Source: Celeribacter baekdonensis (GTDB lineage: Bacteria; Pseudomonadota; Alphaproteobacteria; Rhodobacterales; Rhodobacteraceae). Taken from it: a stretch of DNA of 64,000 nt. The position numbers and the translations under genes are program-made. Under the pieces are notes generated by a model. It worked only from the letters and a program-made list of their open reading frames with translations. It was not told the DNA's origin and did no database searches. The DNA lies in the NCBI RefSeq assembly GCF_003047105.1, contig NZ_CP028475.1:2852001-2916000 (forward strand), read 5' to 3'. Positions 33,133 to 43,214 of this stretch are shown piece after piece (positions within the stretch are counted from its first letter, which is position 1; each line of letters opens with the position of its first letter).

Positions 33133-33394
33133 TGTCTTTCACCTCGCCAAGTTTATCCTCTGGGATCATCGCGACGATCGTCAGAAGAATCCAGCCGTCT
33201 TTTGCCAAACGCGACTGGAGCGCCTTGGCGGCGGCGTCTTTGGAACACTGCGCATCGCTGAGTTCGGCCACGCCGAAATGCAGCTTAAGCGGATTGTCCT
33301 GTTTGGCCTTATAGCTGGCGTAACAGGCGGCCTGTGCCAGCCCCGGCATGAGGGCAAGCGCGAGGGCAAGGGCAGGAAGGAGGTGTGGTTTCAT
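33104..33394 (-). CDS. Small exported protein, partner of the membrane regulator
   Basis: A 96-residue protein with a clear signal peptide (about 1-22, ALALALALMPGLAQA before ACYASY), two cysteines (about 24 and 50) that could form a disulfide, and no other known domain. It is upstream of, and overlaps by 29 bp, the membrane-anchored regulator. Two start codons are possible, 33394 (MKPHLL) and 33409; the first gives the better leader. A periplasmic regulator of its partner, as ToxS is for ToxR, is a reasonable guess from the pairing only. Confidence 0.72.
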   Translation of the reverse strand: MKPHLLPALALALALMPGLAQAACYASYKAKQDNPLKLHFGVAELSDAQCSKDAAAKALQSRLAKDGWILLTIVAMIPEDKLGEVKDSAGNYFLRY

Positions 33395-33592
33395 GGCTCT
33401 CACTTTCATGCCTGTGACCCTGCGTGAAAGGACGATGTTATTCAATATCAAAGCCCGAAGACGCCCGCGCTATCCAATGACATTTGACTGATATTGAGCG
33501 ATTTTCGCCTTTCCCGGCATCTTTGTCCCATCACCTCTTTCGCCCCGGCCATATGGGCCATGAACGGGCATCAGGACTTGAAAGGACGACCG

Positions 33593-34105
33593 ATGAAACT
33601 CACGAAATTCACCGCCGGGCTCTTGGCGCTCTCAATCGGCACTGCCGGACTCGCTGCCGTTCCTGCACGCGCCTCTGATCAAGATGTGGCCATGGCTTTG
33701 GGTGGTTTATTGACGCTGTTTGTGATCGGCAAAGCCATCGAGAACAAAGGCGATCACAAAGTGGTTGTCGACACGGCCCATGACAAACCGGATGCGTGGC
33801 GCGATCGGAACCGGGGCGATGCTTTCCTAATTCCAAATGAATGCGTCCTCACCGTTGCCTCCTCGCGTGATGGCCACCAGTACAAATACGGGCACGAAAA
33901 TCGGACACGTCTTGTTGCTCTTGAGCGCTGCGTTGATCAAAACCGCAAAGCCCGCGCTCCGCTGCCCCGCGCCTGTGAAACCCGGGTCTCGACCAAACGT
34001 GGCCGCGTTGACGCCTATGACGTTGGGTGTTTGACCAATTTCGGGTTCCGAGTGGCACGGTCTCGCGGCGATTACGATCATGGCAAAGGTCACGGCTACA
34101 AGTAA
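33593..34105 (+). CDS. Exported hypothetical protein with four cysteines
   Basis: A 170-residue protein with a signal peptide (1-27, ending VPARAS), a second hydrophobic stretch (about 32-46), and a domain with four cysteines (ECVL, ERCVD, RACET, VGCLT) and many charged residues, ending in a Gly/His-rich tail. AAAGGA precedes the ATG at 33593. I do not recognise it; the cysteine pattern suggests two disulfides in the periplasm. Similar proteins occur near envelope genes, but no role is assigned. Confidence 0.7.
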   Translation: MKLTKFTAGLLALSIGTAGLAAVPARASDQDVAMALGGLLTLFVIGKAIENKGDHKVVVDTAHDKPDAWRDRNRGDAFLIPNECVLTVASSRDGHQYKYGHENRTRLVALERCVDQNRKARAPLPRACETRVSTKRGRVDAYDVGCLTNFGFRVARSRGDYDHGKGHGYK

Positions 34106-34227
34106 GCCGCTCAAATCCGAATACGCGGTTTCTCGTCCCGATGGGCCGCGTCACTTGGCGGGTGGTTCATGCGTTCCACCCGTCTTTTTTTCTTGCGTGC
34201 AGGGCGGGCATCGGCTTCACAAGGCCT

Positions 34228-34857
34228 ATGGTAAAAACTGTCCCAGATTACACATTTGAAGAATCCGCTGGCCTGCGTGGATATAGGCGCATCGTTGGTG
34301 TGGATGAGGTGGGGCGCGGCCCTTTGGCCGGGCCTGTTGTGGCCGCTGCGGTTTGGCTTGACCCTGCGCGCATTCCGCCGGGTCTCAATGATTCCAAGGC
34401 CCTAAGCGCGAAACGCCGCGAGGCGCTTTATGACCAAATCCTCGCCAATGCGGATGTGTCCATTGCCTCCTGTTCAGTGGAGGAGATCGACGAGATCAAC
34501 ATTCTTCAGGCCTCATTGCGGGCGATGGAACGGGCCGTGGCTGGCCTTAAAATCCGCGCGGATTATGTGTTGGTTGATGGCAACAAAATCCCCGCTGCTT
34601 TCGGTCTGGATGCCGAAGCGATTATCAAGGGCGATGCGCGCTCTGTGTCGATTTCTGCGGCCTCGATTGTGGCGAAAACATGGCGCGATAAATTGATGGT
34701 GGATTTAGCGCAACAGCATCCCGGTTATGCATGGGAGAAAAACGCCGGTTATGGCACCAAAGCGCATCTGGAGGGACTCCAAAATCTTGGTGTGACCCCT
34801 CACCATAGACGTTCGTTCAAACCCATACACAACATCTTGTATCAAGAAAAAACCTAA
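34228..34857 (+). CDS. rnhB: Ribonuclease HII
   Basis: A 209-residue endonuclease that cuts at ribonucleotides embedded in DNA. The catalytic motif VDEVGRGPLAGPVVAAAV (about 24-41) carries Asp and Glu, with further acidic residues at DYVLVDG and near KGDARSVSISAASIVAK. The start at 34228 (MVKTVPDY) has AAGGCC before it; a longer reading lacks family similarity. It lies just upstream of ccrM. Confidence 0.93.
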   Translation: MVKTVPDYTFEESAGLRGYRRIVGVDEVGRGPLAGPVVAAAVWLDPARIPPGLNDSKALSAKRREALYDQILANADVSIASCSVEEIDEINILQASLRAMERAVAGLKIRADYVLVDGNKIPAAFGLDAEAIIKGDARSVSISAASIVAKTWRDKLMVDLAQQHPGYAWEKNAGYGTKAHLEGLQNLGVTPHHRRSFKPIHNILYQEKT

Positions 34858-34863
34858 GTATCT

Positions 34864-34902
34864 GATTCGAAAAAGAAATTGACTGGGAATCAGCAATGAC
34901 TC
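34864..34902. promoter_or_regulatory. Cluster of three GANTC sites upstream of ccrM
   Basis: GATTC (34864-34868), GAATC (34887-34891) and GACTC (34898-34902) fall within 39 bp in the 107-bp gap before ccrM. GANTC is the target of CcrM itself. In Caulobacter, GANTC sites in the ccrM leader let the methylation state of newly replicated DNA control ccrM transcription; the same layout is seen here. Confidence 0.65.
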
Positions 34903-34946
34903 ATCTTTGTCCTCATAAAACGACGCCAAAAATGGTGCGTAATTGA

Positions 34947-36077
<1,131 letters not shown>

Positions 36078-36143
36078 GCCTCTGTTCCCGAAGTTTAAAA
36101 GTTACCGCCTGGTGCCTGCGGCCTGACATCGCGGCACCATCTT

Positions 36144-36172
36144 GGCCCCGTCTGTGTGACGGGGCCCTTTTT
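36144..36172 (+). terminator. Rho-independent terminator of ccrM
   Basis: A 9-bp stem GGCCCCGTC/GACGGGGCC with a 5-base loop followed by CTTTTT. It stands between ccrM and the convergent alkB. Confidence 0.9.
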
Positions 36173-36176
36173 AGTT

Positions 36177-37316
36177 TTAGAAACGCGGGAGCGGGTTGGT
36201 GCCGTTTTTATACGGCTCCCAATCCTCAAATGTCGCAAGGTCAGGATAATAGCGTTTGCGCCAAGCTTTGACCTTTGGGTTCATCATCCGCCGCCACACA
36301 GGTGGGATCACGGCGGCAACCCCCATCAGCGTATAACCGTAAGGCAATTGCGGCGCTTCATCCTCATCGTAGTTTTGCAAAAGTGGGAAACGGCGGTCCG
36401 GTTTGTAATGATGATCAGAGTGGCGTTGCAGGTTGATCAACAACCAATTGGTCGCCATATGCGCGGCGTTCCAACTGTGATGCGGCATGACATGTTCGTA
36501 TTTGCCATTGCCAAGATGCCGACGGGTCAGCCCGTAATGTTCGACATAGTTGGTCAATTCCAACTGCCAAATTGCCACAAGCGCCTGCCACATAAACAGG
36601 AAAAACCCGGGCACGCCGCCGACCAGAATCGCGAGGATCAACATGAGGATCTGAAGCGTCCAATAGCGAAAATGCGGGTTGCGTGGGTGCCATGGCGACA
36701 CTCCTTTGCGCGCCAACAATGCCTTTTCTGCCGCCCATGCCGAACGCGGGCATTCATGGATCACTCGTGCAAAATAGTGATGAAACCCCTCATTATACAG
36801 CGCCGTGACCGCATCGCGGCGGGTGCCGACATGTTTGTGATGCACCAAAAGATGCTCAGTACGAAAGTGCGAATAGAGTACACTCGACAGCAATAAATCC
36901 CCCAGCCAGCGCTCCAGCGTGTTCCTTTGGTGAAACAACTCATGCGCGTAGACGATGCCGATGGAGCCAGAGGAGACGCCAAGCCCAAAGAACAACACGA
37001 TGGTTTCAAAGGTTGAGAGGTGATCGGTGTGGGTGACAAACCAGATCAGGCCAAAGATGTTCGCAAACTGAATCGGAAACCAGATCATCGTGATCAACTG
37101 ATACCAAAACAGCTCACTTTCGGCTGTGTTCGGGTCTGGATTGGCGGTATTGAGTCCCAAAACCGCGTCCAATGCGCCGATCAGATACCATGCACAAAGC
37201 GGCACCAAAATAAGGGTCCAACCACCAACAAAAGCGCTCAACCAAAGCAGTGGCACCACCCCAAGCGAAAGCCAAAAGGGCAGGGCGTTGCGGGGGCTGA
37301 TTTCCGTTAAATTCAT
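36177..37316 (-). CDS. alkB: Alkane 1-monooxygenase
   Basis: A 379-residue integral membrane non-heme di-iron enzyme that hydroxylates the terminal carbon of alkanes. About six membrane helices and the histidine motifs are seen: HELFHQ (125-130), EHLLVHHKHVGT (154-165), NYVEHYGL (about 255-262) and LQRHSDHH (about 313-320). It follows mutY after only 3 bp, so they are transcribed together. Rubredoxin and rubredoxin reductase, which supply electrons, are not in the window. Family members can also act on other aliphatic chains. Confidence 0.9.
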   Translation of the reverse strand: MNLTEISPRNALPFWLSLGVVPLLWLSAFVGGWTLILVPLCAWYLIGALDAVLGLNTANPDPNTAESELFWYQLITMIWFPIQFANIFGLIWFVTHTDHLSTFETIVLFFGLGVSSGSIGIVYAHELFHQRNTLERWLGDLLLSSVLYSHFRTEHLLVHHKHVGTRRDAVTALYNEGFHHYFARVIHECPRSAWAAEKALLARKGVSPWHPRNPHFRYWTLQILMLILAILVGGVPGFFLFMWQALVAIWQLELTNYVEHYGLTRRHLGNGKYEHVMPHHSWNAAHMATNWLLINLQRHSDHHYKPDRRFPLLQNYDEDEAPQLPYGYTLMGVAAVIPPVWRRMMNPKVKAWRKRYYPDLATFEDWEPYKNGTNPLPRF

Positions 37317-37319
37317 CTT

Positions 37320-38402
37320 TTAGGCTTCCTGATTTGCATCAGACGCTACGCGGTCCGTGGTAAATGTAGAATGAGCGAGGTCAAATGCCTTGCGCATCAC
37401 GGTCGGTAAATCGGAAGCGCGAAAGGCGTTTTGGCCTCTGAGCGCATAGGACTCCAACGCACCTTCGACCTGATCTGCGCGATGAACGGTGAGAATCAGG
37501 TGGAAATGGGTGAAGGTGTGACGGACCTCGCCCACTTCTGACCATGTGCCTTCAAACGGCGCGGCTTTTGGATGGGCCTCGCGCCAATCGGTGCCCGGCC
37601 ATCCCAACATCCCGCCCAACAACCCTTTGTCAGGGCGCGTTTCCAACACCCATTCCCCACGCGTCGTGCGTGCGACATAGGCATGTCCGTGGCGCGTGGG
37701 TTTGGGCTTTTTGGGCGTTTTCAGCGGGAATCGAGCCTGATCTCCGGCTTTGCGCGCGGCACAGCCGTCCATCCAAGGGCAAATCCCACAGGCCGGAGAT
37801 TTCGGGGTACAGACCGTGGCACCAAGGTCCATGATCGCTTGCGCATAATCGCCCGGACGCTCGTTTGGGGTCAGCCTTTGCGCCAAAGCGGTCAGTTCCG
37901 GTTTGGCCGCGGGCAGGGGTGTTTCGAGGCGAAACAGCCGCGATGTGACCCGCTCGACATTGCCGTCCACCACCGTTTCCGGCAGGTCAAAAGCAATCGA
38001 GGCAATCGCAGCAGCCGTGTAGGGCCCAACGCCCGGCAGCGACAAAAGCCCCTCTCGGGTTTTGGGGAACACCCCGCCATGCGCGTCGCGAATGACCCGC
38101 GCACATTTCAAAAGGTTGCGGGCACGGGCATAATATCCAAGCCCGGCCCATTCGCCCAAGACGCGCTCATCTTCGGCATTGGCAAGCGCTGTGACCGTCG
38201 GCCAAAGCACAATAAACCGCTCAAAATAGGATTTCACCGCCGCAACCGTTGTTTGTTGCAACATGATTTCCGACATCCAAACCCGGTAGGGATCGGGCAT
38301 GATGCCAGTCTTGCGATCCTGCGGCGAGACACGCCACGGTAAGTCGCGCGCATGACAATCGTACCACCCTAAAAGTGTCGTGGCCATTTCCAGTTGTTTC
38401 AT
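37320..38402 (-). CDS. mutY: A/G-specific adenine glycosylase MutY
   Basis: A 360-residue DNA repair enzyme that removes adenine opposite 8-oxoguanine. Seen are the catalytic Glu in MSEIMLQQT (about 42-51), the helix-hairpin-helix LPGVGPYTAAAI, catalytic Asp in VVDGNVERV, and the Fe-S cluster motif C-x6-C-x2-C-x5-C in CTPKSPACGICPWMDGC. The C-terminal NUDIX-like domain (about 235-350) recognises 8-oxoguanine. ATG at 38402 is taken over a TTG at 38414. It is upstream of alkB. Confidence 0.94.
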   Translation of the reverse strand: MKQLEMATTLLGWYDCHARDLPWRVSPQDRKTGIMPDPYRVWMSEIMLQQTTVAAVKSYFERFIVLWPTVTALANAEDERVLGEWAGLGYYARARNLLKCARVIRDAHGGVFPKTREGLLSLPGVGPYTAAAIASIAFDLPETVVDGNVERVTSRLFRLETPLPAAKPELTALAQRLTPNERPGDYAQAIMDLGATVCTPKSPACGICPWMDGCAARKAGDQARFPLKTPKKPKPTRHGHAYVARTTRGEWVLETRPDKGLLGGMLGWPGTDWREAHPKAAPFEGTWSEVGEVRHTFTHFHLILTVHRADQVEGALESYALRGQNAFRASDLPTVMRKAFDLAHSTFTTDRVASDANQEA

Positions 38403-38504
38403 TCCGTCACGCAATCTTTAGGTCGTGTCATCGGGTTTGTTGTGGCGTGTTTCGCCTGTGGCTCTACAATAGGGCAGACAATCAGATAGACCAGTCGAGA
38501 AACC

Positions 38505-39041
38505 ATGGCAGACGTTCAGACACGCGCAAAACGACGCAAACGGGGGTTCGAGAGAACCTCTGGCCTGTTGCAGTCGAAGATCCGTGAAGCAACGGAAGCG
38601 CGTGGGTTTTCTGAGACCCGGCTTTTGACCCATTGGGAAGACATCGTGGGCGCACAAACCGCCGGCATGTCGCGCCCGATCAAAGTCTCTTATGCGAAAG
38701 GCGGATTTGGCGCGACGCTCACGCTTTTGACCACCGGGGCCTTTGCGCCGATGGTTCAGGCCGAATTGCCGAAAATTCGCGAACGGGTGAATGCGGTCTA
38801 TGGCTACAACGCAATCAGTCGCATTCACGTGACGCAAACCGCGCCCACGGGATTTTCCGAGGGACGTGTGGCCTTTTCGATGCCGAAAAAAGATCACCGG
38901 CTGGTGATCACAGAGGGTGCGGCCGAAGAGGCCAAATCCATGTCAGAGGGCGCGCAAGACGAAGGTCTGCGCCGCGCCTTGGAGAAATTTGCGGGCACAT
39001 TCTTGAGCCGCCAAAGCAGCCAAACGAAGGAAGACAAATGA
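38505..39041 (+). CDS. DUF721/DciA-family protein
   Basis: A 178-residue protein of the DciA (DUF721) group, the ancestral loader of the replicative helicase in bacteria that lack DnaC/DnaI. The core is RGFSETRLLTHWEDIVGAQTAGMSRPIKVSY (about 33-63). It overlaps the thioredoxin-like gene by 4 bp and diverges from mutY. Confidence 0.82.
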   Translation: MADVQTRAKRRKRGFERTSGLLQSKIREATEARGFSETRLLTHWEDIVGAQTAGMSRPIKVSYAKGGFGATLTLLTTGAFAPMVQAELPKIRERVNAVYGYNAISRIHVTQTAPTGFSEGRVAFSMPKKDHRLVITEGAAEEAKSMSEGAQDEGLRRALEKFAGTFLSRQSSQTKEDK

Positions 39042-39709
39042 ATCGACGCATTTTCATGATCACGACCGCCATGGCAGCCCTGGGAGTTGGAGGGGCTTTC
39101 TTGTTGAAACCCTCATCTTCGGTGACGAATTTCGTTGTGACGCCTGCCAATGCTCAAGATGCGGCAGAGGTCGACACCTCGTCCATTTCTGATCTGGTGC
39201 TTGGCAGTGCTGATGCGCCGATTGAGATGATCGAATACGCGTCCTACACGTGCCCGCATTGCGCCAACTTTCATAAGGCTGTGTTTGAGCCTTTGAAAAA
39301 AGACTACATCGACACCGGCAAGGTGCGCTTTACCTATCGCGAAGTCTATTTCGACAAATTCGGTCTGTGGGCTTCCATGGTGGCGCGTTGTGGTGGGGAA
39401 ATGCGCTATTTTGGTGTTCAGAAAATTCTTTATGACGAGCAAAAAGATTGGATCGCGGGCGGCAAAGACGCGATGGAGATCGTGGAAAATCTTCGCAAGA
39501 TCGGCAAGCGCGCCGGGTTGACCGACGACAATCTTGATGCTTGCCTCAATGATGGCGAAATGGCCGAAAAGCTCTATGCTAAGTTCACCAAAGAAATGGC
39601 TGAATACGACATCGACGCGACGCCGAGCTTGGTGATTGATGGGGTGAAGCACAGCAACATGAGCTATGAGGATCTCAAGGCCATTCTCGACGCGAAACTT
39701 GCGGAATAA
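39038..39709 (+). CDS. DsbA-family thiol-disulfide oxidoreductase
   Basis: A 223-residue exported thioredoxin-fold protein with an N-terminal signal or Tat-like leader (MNRRIFMITTAMAALGVGGAF) and the active site CPHC (72-75). The cis-Pro loop is ATPSLVIDG. The CPHC pair is that of DsbA, which oxidises cysteines of periplasmic proteins. It overlaps the DciA gene and ends 4 bp from the convergent lpxK. Confidence 0.9.
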   Translation: MNRRIFMITTAMAALGVGGAFLLKPSSSVTNFVVTPANAQDAAEVDTSSISDLVLGSADAPIEMIEYASYTCPHCANFHKAVFEPLKKDYIDTGKVRFTYREVYFDKFGLWASMVARCGGEMRYFGVQKILYDEQKDWIAGGKDAMEIVENLRKIGKRAGLTDDNLDACLNDGEMAEKLYAKFTKEMAEYDIDATPSLVIDGVKHSNMSYEDLKAILDAKLAE

Positions 39710-39713
39710 GGCT

Positions 39714-40706
39714 CTAATCCAGCCCAAGACGGGTCAAATGCCTGTCAATCTCTGTCCAGTCCGTCAGTTGCAAACGCACCGGCAAAGTGACCACTTTTAA
39801 GCGAAAGGCGCGGGGCAAACGCACCGCGTCTTTTTCTGTAGTCACAAGCTGCGCATTCAGGGCCAGCGCCTCAACCTCAAGCCGTTTCATCAATGCCAAT
39901 GACAGCGGTTGATGATCCTTCAGGGCTTCAGCGCGCAATAGATCCGCACCCAACTCCCGCAGGGTTTGAAAGAATTTTTCAGGATGGCCAATCCCGGCAA
40001 AAGCCAAGGCGCGAAGGCCTTGCCAATCCATGCCAGTCGGCAATGGGGTGAGTTGCGCTACGGCGCGTGGAATCGACACTGATCCGGCCCAATCTGTCGA
40101 AAACCGGTCTTGCGCGCGGGGGTCACCAATGGAAATCAAAGCGTCCCCTCGTGCTATCCCGACCGCAACCGGTTCCCGCAACGGACCGCCGGGGATAACC
40201 CGACCATTGCCAAATCCGCGCCAGGCATCGACCACGATCAAAGTCACGTCTTTTTGCACCGATGGGTTTTGCATCCCGTCGTCTAAAATCACCACATCCG
40301 CCCCCGCGGCTTCGGCGGCCTTGACGCCTGCGGCGCGATCTTTCGCGACCCACGTTGGTGTGAAAGCGGCAATTAAAAGCGGCTCATCCCCCACTTCATC
40401 GGCGCGGTGTGTGCGTTCGTCCACGCGCACAGGCCCCTCCAGTTTGCCGCCATATCCGCGCGACACCACATGAGGCACATACCCGCGCCCGATCAGCCGC
40501 TGCACGAGGGCGATGGTGGTTGGGGTTTTGCCCGTGCCGCCCGCGTTGATATTGCCAACGCAAATTACGGGGATGCGCGCCCGATAGCCCGATTGGGCCA
40601 CGCGCCGTGCCGTGGTGCGGGCGTAAAGTGCGGACAGCGGGCGCAAAAGCTGCGCCTGCCAGCCGGGGGCAGGTGGCGGGTTTGACCAAAACAGCGGTGG
40701 TTTCAT
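39714..40706 (-). CDS. lpxK: Tetraacyldisaccharide 4'-kinase LpxK
   Basis: A 330-residue P-loop kinase that adds the 4'-phosphate of lipid A. The P-loop is [14 protein letters not shown] (about 53-66), DDGMQNPSV (about 141-149) is the Walker B-like segment, and TEKDAVRLP is near the C-terminus. The gene follows a WaaA-like gene with an ATGA overlap, as in other Rhodobacterales. Confidence 0.93.
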   Translation of the reverse strand: MKPPLFWSNPPPAPGWQAQLLRPLSALYARTTARRVAQSGYRARIPVICVGNINAGGTGKTPTTIALVQRLIGRGYVPHVVSRGYGGKLEGPVRVDERTHRADEVGDEPLLIAAFTPTWVAKDRAAGVKAAEAAGADVVILDDGMQNPSVQKDVTLIVVDAWRGFGNGRVIPGGPLREPVAVGIARGDALISIGDPRAQDRFSTDWAGSVSIPRAVAQLTPLPTGMDWQGLRALAFAGIGHPEKFFQTLRELGADLLRAEALKDHQPLSLALMKRLEVEALALNAQLVTTEKDAVRLPRAFRLKVVTLPVRLQLTDWTEIDRHLTRLGLD

Positions 40707-41989
40707 GCGCTGATCCTTTCGCGCAGGTCAAGGAAATCCTGAACCAAATCTGCCACGCGATCGGTAACTTCAGCGCCCGAAGAGGCGATATCCCATGCCG
40801 CCTGCGCCATCAATGCGGCCTGATCCGGCGACAAAAGTTGCTCGATCTCTTCGCCAAGAGCGTAGCCATCGCGGACTTTACGCGCGGCTTTGCTTGCGGA
40901 CAGGCTGTCATAGGCGGCTTTGAAATCGCTCACATAGGGGCCGTGGACAATGGCTGATCCCATTGCAGCCGCGCCATAGGGGTCGATGCCGCCTGCCGGA
41001 GTGAGCGACCGTCCCAGAAAGCTGACAGGGGCCGTGCGATACCAAATCCCACCACTGGAATGGGGTACGAGAATGACTTGCGCGACCTCAGAAATTGCTT
41101 TGTCCGGGTGGAGCCCACAGACGGCGAGGCCCGCCTTTTCCAACTGCGCCATGACGTTTGTCTTGGTGGCAGGATCGGCCAGAGACAGGATGAGCAAAAG
41201 CCGGTGCGCCCGTCGCAAAGCGCGTTTATGTGCACGGATCACTTCACCAATCTCTGCCTCATCAACTTGTGCGGCAAACCACACAGGGCGTGTGCCAATC
41301 TCGGTCACACGCCGGGTCAATTCCATCTCATCATAGGGTGGGGCGATCCCGCCCTCTTCGAGCAGTCCCAACGCTTCGATCTGTTCCGGGTCAACCCCGG
41401 CCCTGCGCCATGGCAATGTGGCTGCGGCGTTTGCTGTGATGACATGGTCAAAACTGGTGAGAACGGCACCGCGCAAACCGGGGATGCGTTGGTAGACTTC
41501 TAAGATGGGTGTGCTTTTGGCGGCGTCGATGGACAGGCACTCGACGCCCCTCTCTTGTGCGGCCTGGATCAAAGCGGGGCGAAATTTTCCTCCGACCCAA
41601 ATCAAACAATCCGGGTCCCAATGGGTCATAAATCGGCGAATAATGCCCGCGCCTTCTTCGGGCGCAACAGTGATCGTACAGCCGTCTGGGAGAGACCCGA
41701 TCGGAGGTGCCACGCCAGTTCCCAAAGTGATCAAACCGGCGATGTCAGGACGATCTTCGGCCAAGCGCGCATAGAGTTCCATAGCGGGGCGCAGAGCCGT
41801 TTGGGTGCCAGCATGCAGCCACACCAGTTCGCCTTTGGAGCGGGTCGGCAATTTATGCGCAAGGCGTTGATTGTATTCTGTTTCAGACAGGGTTCCTGCG
41901 CTGTGCAAACGCGACAAGCGTTCGGTGATCCGGCGTTCGGATCGACCGATCAGGCTCTTATAGAGGAGAAAGGAAAGGGCTATGGCCAT
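40703..41989 (-). CDS. WaaA-like glycosyltransferase (GT30), catalytic motifs missing
   Basis: A 428-residue protein in the place of Kdo transferase (between DUF4170 and lpxK), with the family's overall layout: an N-terminal domain, a hinge, and a C-terminal donor-binding domain. The expected N-terminal HAxSVGE, which holds the catalytic Glu, reads HAGTQTA; the ExELWPN segment reads [10 protein letters not shown]; and the PRHPER segment reads LSLADPATK. The [12 protein letters not shown] segment near the end is nearer to the usual GGxNPLEPA. It may be an inactive or re-purposed relative; the working Kdo transferase would then be elsewhere. It overlaps lpxK by 4 bp. Confidence 0.72.
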   Translation of the reverse strand: MAIALSFLLYKSLIGRSERRITERLSRLHSAGTLSETEYNQRLAHKLPTRSKGELVWLHAGTQTALRPAMELYARLAEDRPDIAGLITLGTGVAPPIGSLPDGCTITVAPEEGAGIIRRFMTHWDPDCLIWVGGKFRPALIQAAQERGVECLSIDAAKSTPILEVYQRIPGLRGAVLTSFDHVITANAAATLPWRRAGVDPEQIEALGLLEEGGIAPPYDEMELTRRVTEIGTRPVWFAAQVDEAEIGEVIRAHKRALRRAHRLLLILSLADPATKTNVMAQLEKAGLAVCGLHPDKAISEVAQVILVPHSSGGIWYRTAPVSFLGRSLTPAGGIDPYGAAAMGSAIVHGPYVSDFKAAYDSLSASKAARKVRDGYALGEEIEQLLSPDQAALMAQAAWDIASSGAEVTDRVADLVQDFLDLRERISA

Positions 41990-42001
41990 CCGGCCTGAAC
42001 C

Positions 42002-42247
42002 TCACTCTCCGAGTTCTTCTGTGGCAGAAGCCACCGCGCTTTCGTCGCGCAGGCGATGCAGATGGGCAATGAAATAGCGCATATGGGCGTTGTCCACGGT
42101 GCGCTGTGCCTCAGATTTCCAGGCATTATGGGCGGTTTCGTAATTCGGAAAAATGCCAACGATGTGAATGTCATCGACGTTGCGGAACACTGTTTTAGAC
42201 GGATCGACAAGCTCGCCGCCGAACACAAGGTGAAGTCTTTGAACCAT
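42002..42247 (-). CDS. DUF4170 family protein
   Basis: An 81-residue protein (MVQRLHLVFGGELVDPSKTVFRNVDDIHIVGIFPNYETAHNAWKSEAQRTVDNAHMRYFIAHLHRL), a clear DUF4170 member. GGAGAGAG precedes the ATG; a longer reading has no ribosome site. It is regularly found beside lipid A genes in alphaproteobacteria. Function unknown. Confidence 0.88.
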   Translation of the reverse strand: MVQRLHLVFGGELVDPSKTVFRNVDDIHIVGIFPNYETAHNAWKSEAQRTVDNAHMRYFIAHLHRLRDESAVASATEELGE

Positions 42248-42404
42248 GGTCTCTCTCCGTTTTGCTTGGCCGCACCCTAGTCCAATCGCGGGGCGGGTCA
42301 AGCGGCGCTGGGGCTTTGCCTAAATCTTAGGCGTAGCACTGCCAATTTGAGCATTTCGGGGGGCGTCTGTTCCCCTTCTGCGGGCTGGGTGCCATGATGG
42401 AGCC

Positions 42405-43211
42405 ATGTTGAAAGACCCAAAGATTGCCCCGCGTCTGATTGTGTTTTCCGATCTTGATGGCACTTTGCTGGATCATGAGAGCTATTCATGGGACCCGGCC
42501 CGTCCAGCCTTGGATCAGATGCGCACTCTGGGTCTTCCGCTTGTTCTGGCCAGCTCTAAAACCGCCCCTGAAATGGCCGCTTTACGCGCCGATATGGGGT
42601 TTGAGGACGTGCCCGCCATAGTCGAAAACGGTGCAGGCGTGTTGGAGCCGGGTGATGAGGCGGCGCAAGACAAAAGTGTTCACACCGCGATCCTCACCGC
42701 GCTTGCCGATCTCGACCCTGATCTGCGTCGGTGCTTTACCGGCTTTTCCGATTGGACCACACAAGAACTTGCGCAGCACACAGGCCTGCCTTTTGATCAG
42801 GCCAAATCCGCCGCAGCACGGCAGTTTTCAGAACCGGGTCTTTGGCAGGGCACGCCGGAGCTGCGCACTGCATTCGAGACAAATCTGGCCAAAAACGGCA
42901 TTTTTGCTCGTCAGGGCGGCCGCTATCTAACCCTTTCAATGGGGGCAACCAAAGCGGATCGTATGGCCGAGATTGTAGCCCGGTTTGATCCCAAACCCGT
43001 CACCATGGCATTGGGGGACGCGCCCAATGATGTTGAAATGATCTGTGCTGCGGATCACGGTGTTGTCGTGATGAATGCACATGGGCCGGGCCTACCCGTG
43101 CTTGATGGCGAGGCCACCGGGCGGATCACGCGCACGCGGGAGCCGGGTCCAAAAGGTTGGAACACTGCGGTGCTGGATCGCATCGCACAACTCTACACAG
43201 AGAGAGGATGA
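42405..43211 (+). CDS. HAD phosphatase, mannosyl/glucosyl-3-phosphoglycerate phosphatase type
   Basis: A 268-residue HAD-superfamily phosphatase with motif I FSDLDGTLLD (Asp16, Asp18), motif II in LVLASSKTAPEMAAL, the Lys in GATKADRM, and motif IV ALGDAPNDVEM. The lid pattern belongs to the Cof/MPGP group. It is followed 3 bp later by a glucosyl-3-phosphoglycerate synthase-like gene, so the pair probably makes a glycosylglycerate, a compatible solute used against salt or low-nitrogen stress. Confidence 0.85.
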   Translation: MLKDPKIAPRLIVFSDLDGTLLDHESYSWDPARPALDQMRTLGLPLVLASSKTAPEMAALRADMGFEDVPAIVENGAGVLEPGDEAAQDKSVHTAILTALADLDPDLRRCFTGFSDWTTQELAQHTGLPFDQAKSAAARQFSEPGLWQGTPELRTAFETNLAKNGIFARQGGRYLTLSMGATKADRMAEIVARFDPKPVTMALGDAPNDVEMICAADHGVVVMNAHGPGLPVLDGEATGRITRTREPGPKGWNTAVLDRIAQLYTERG

Positions 43212-43214
43212 CAG

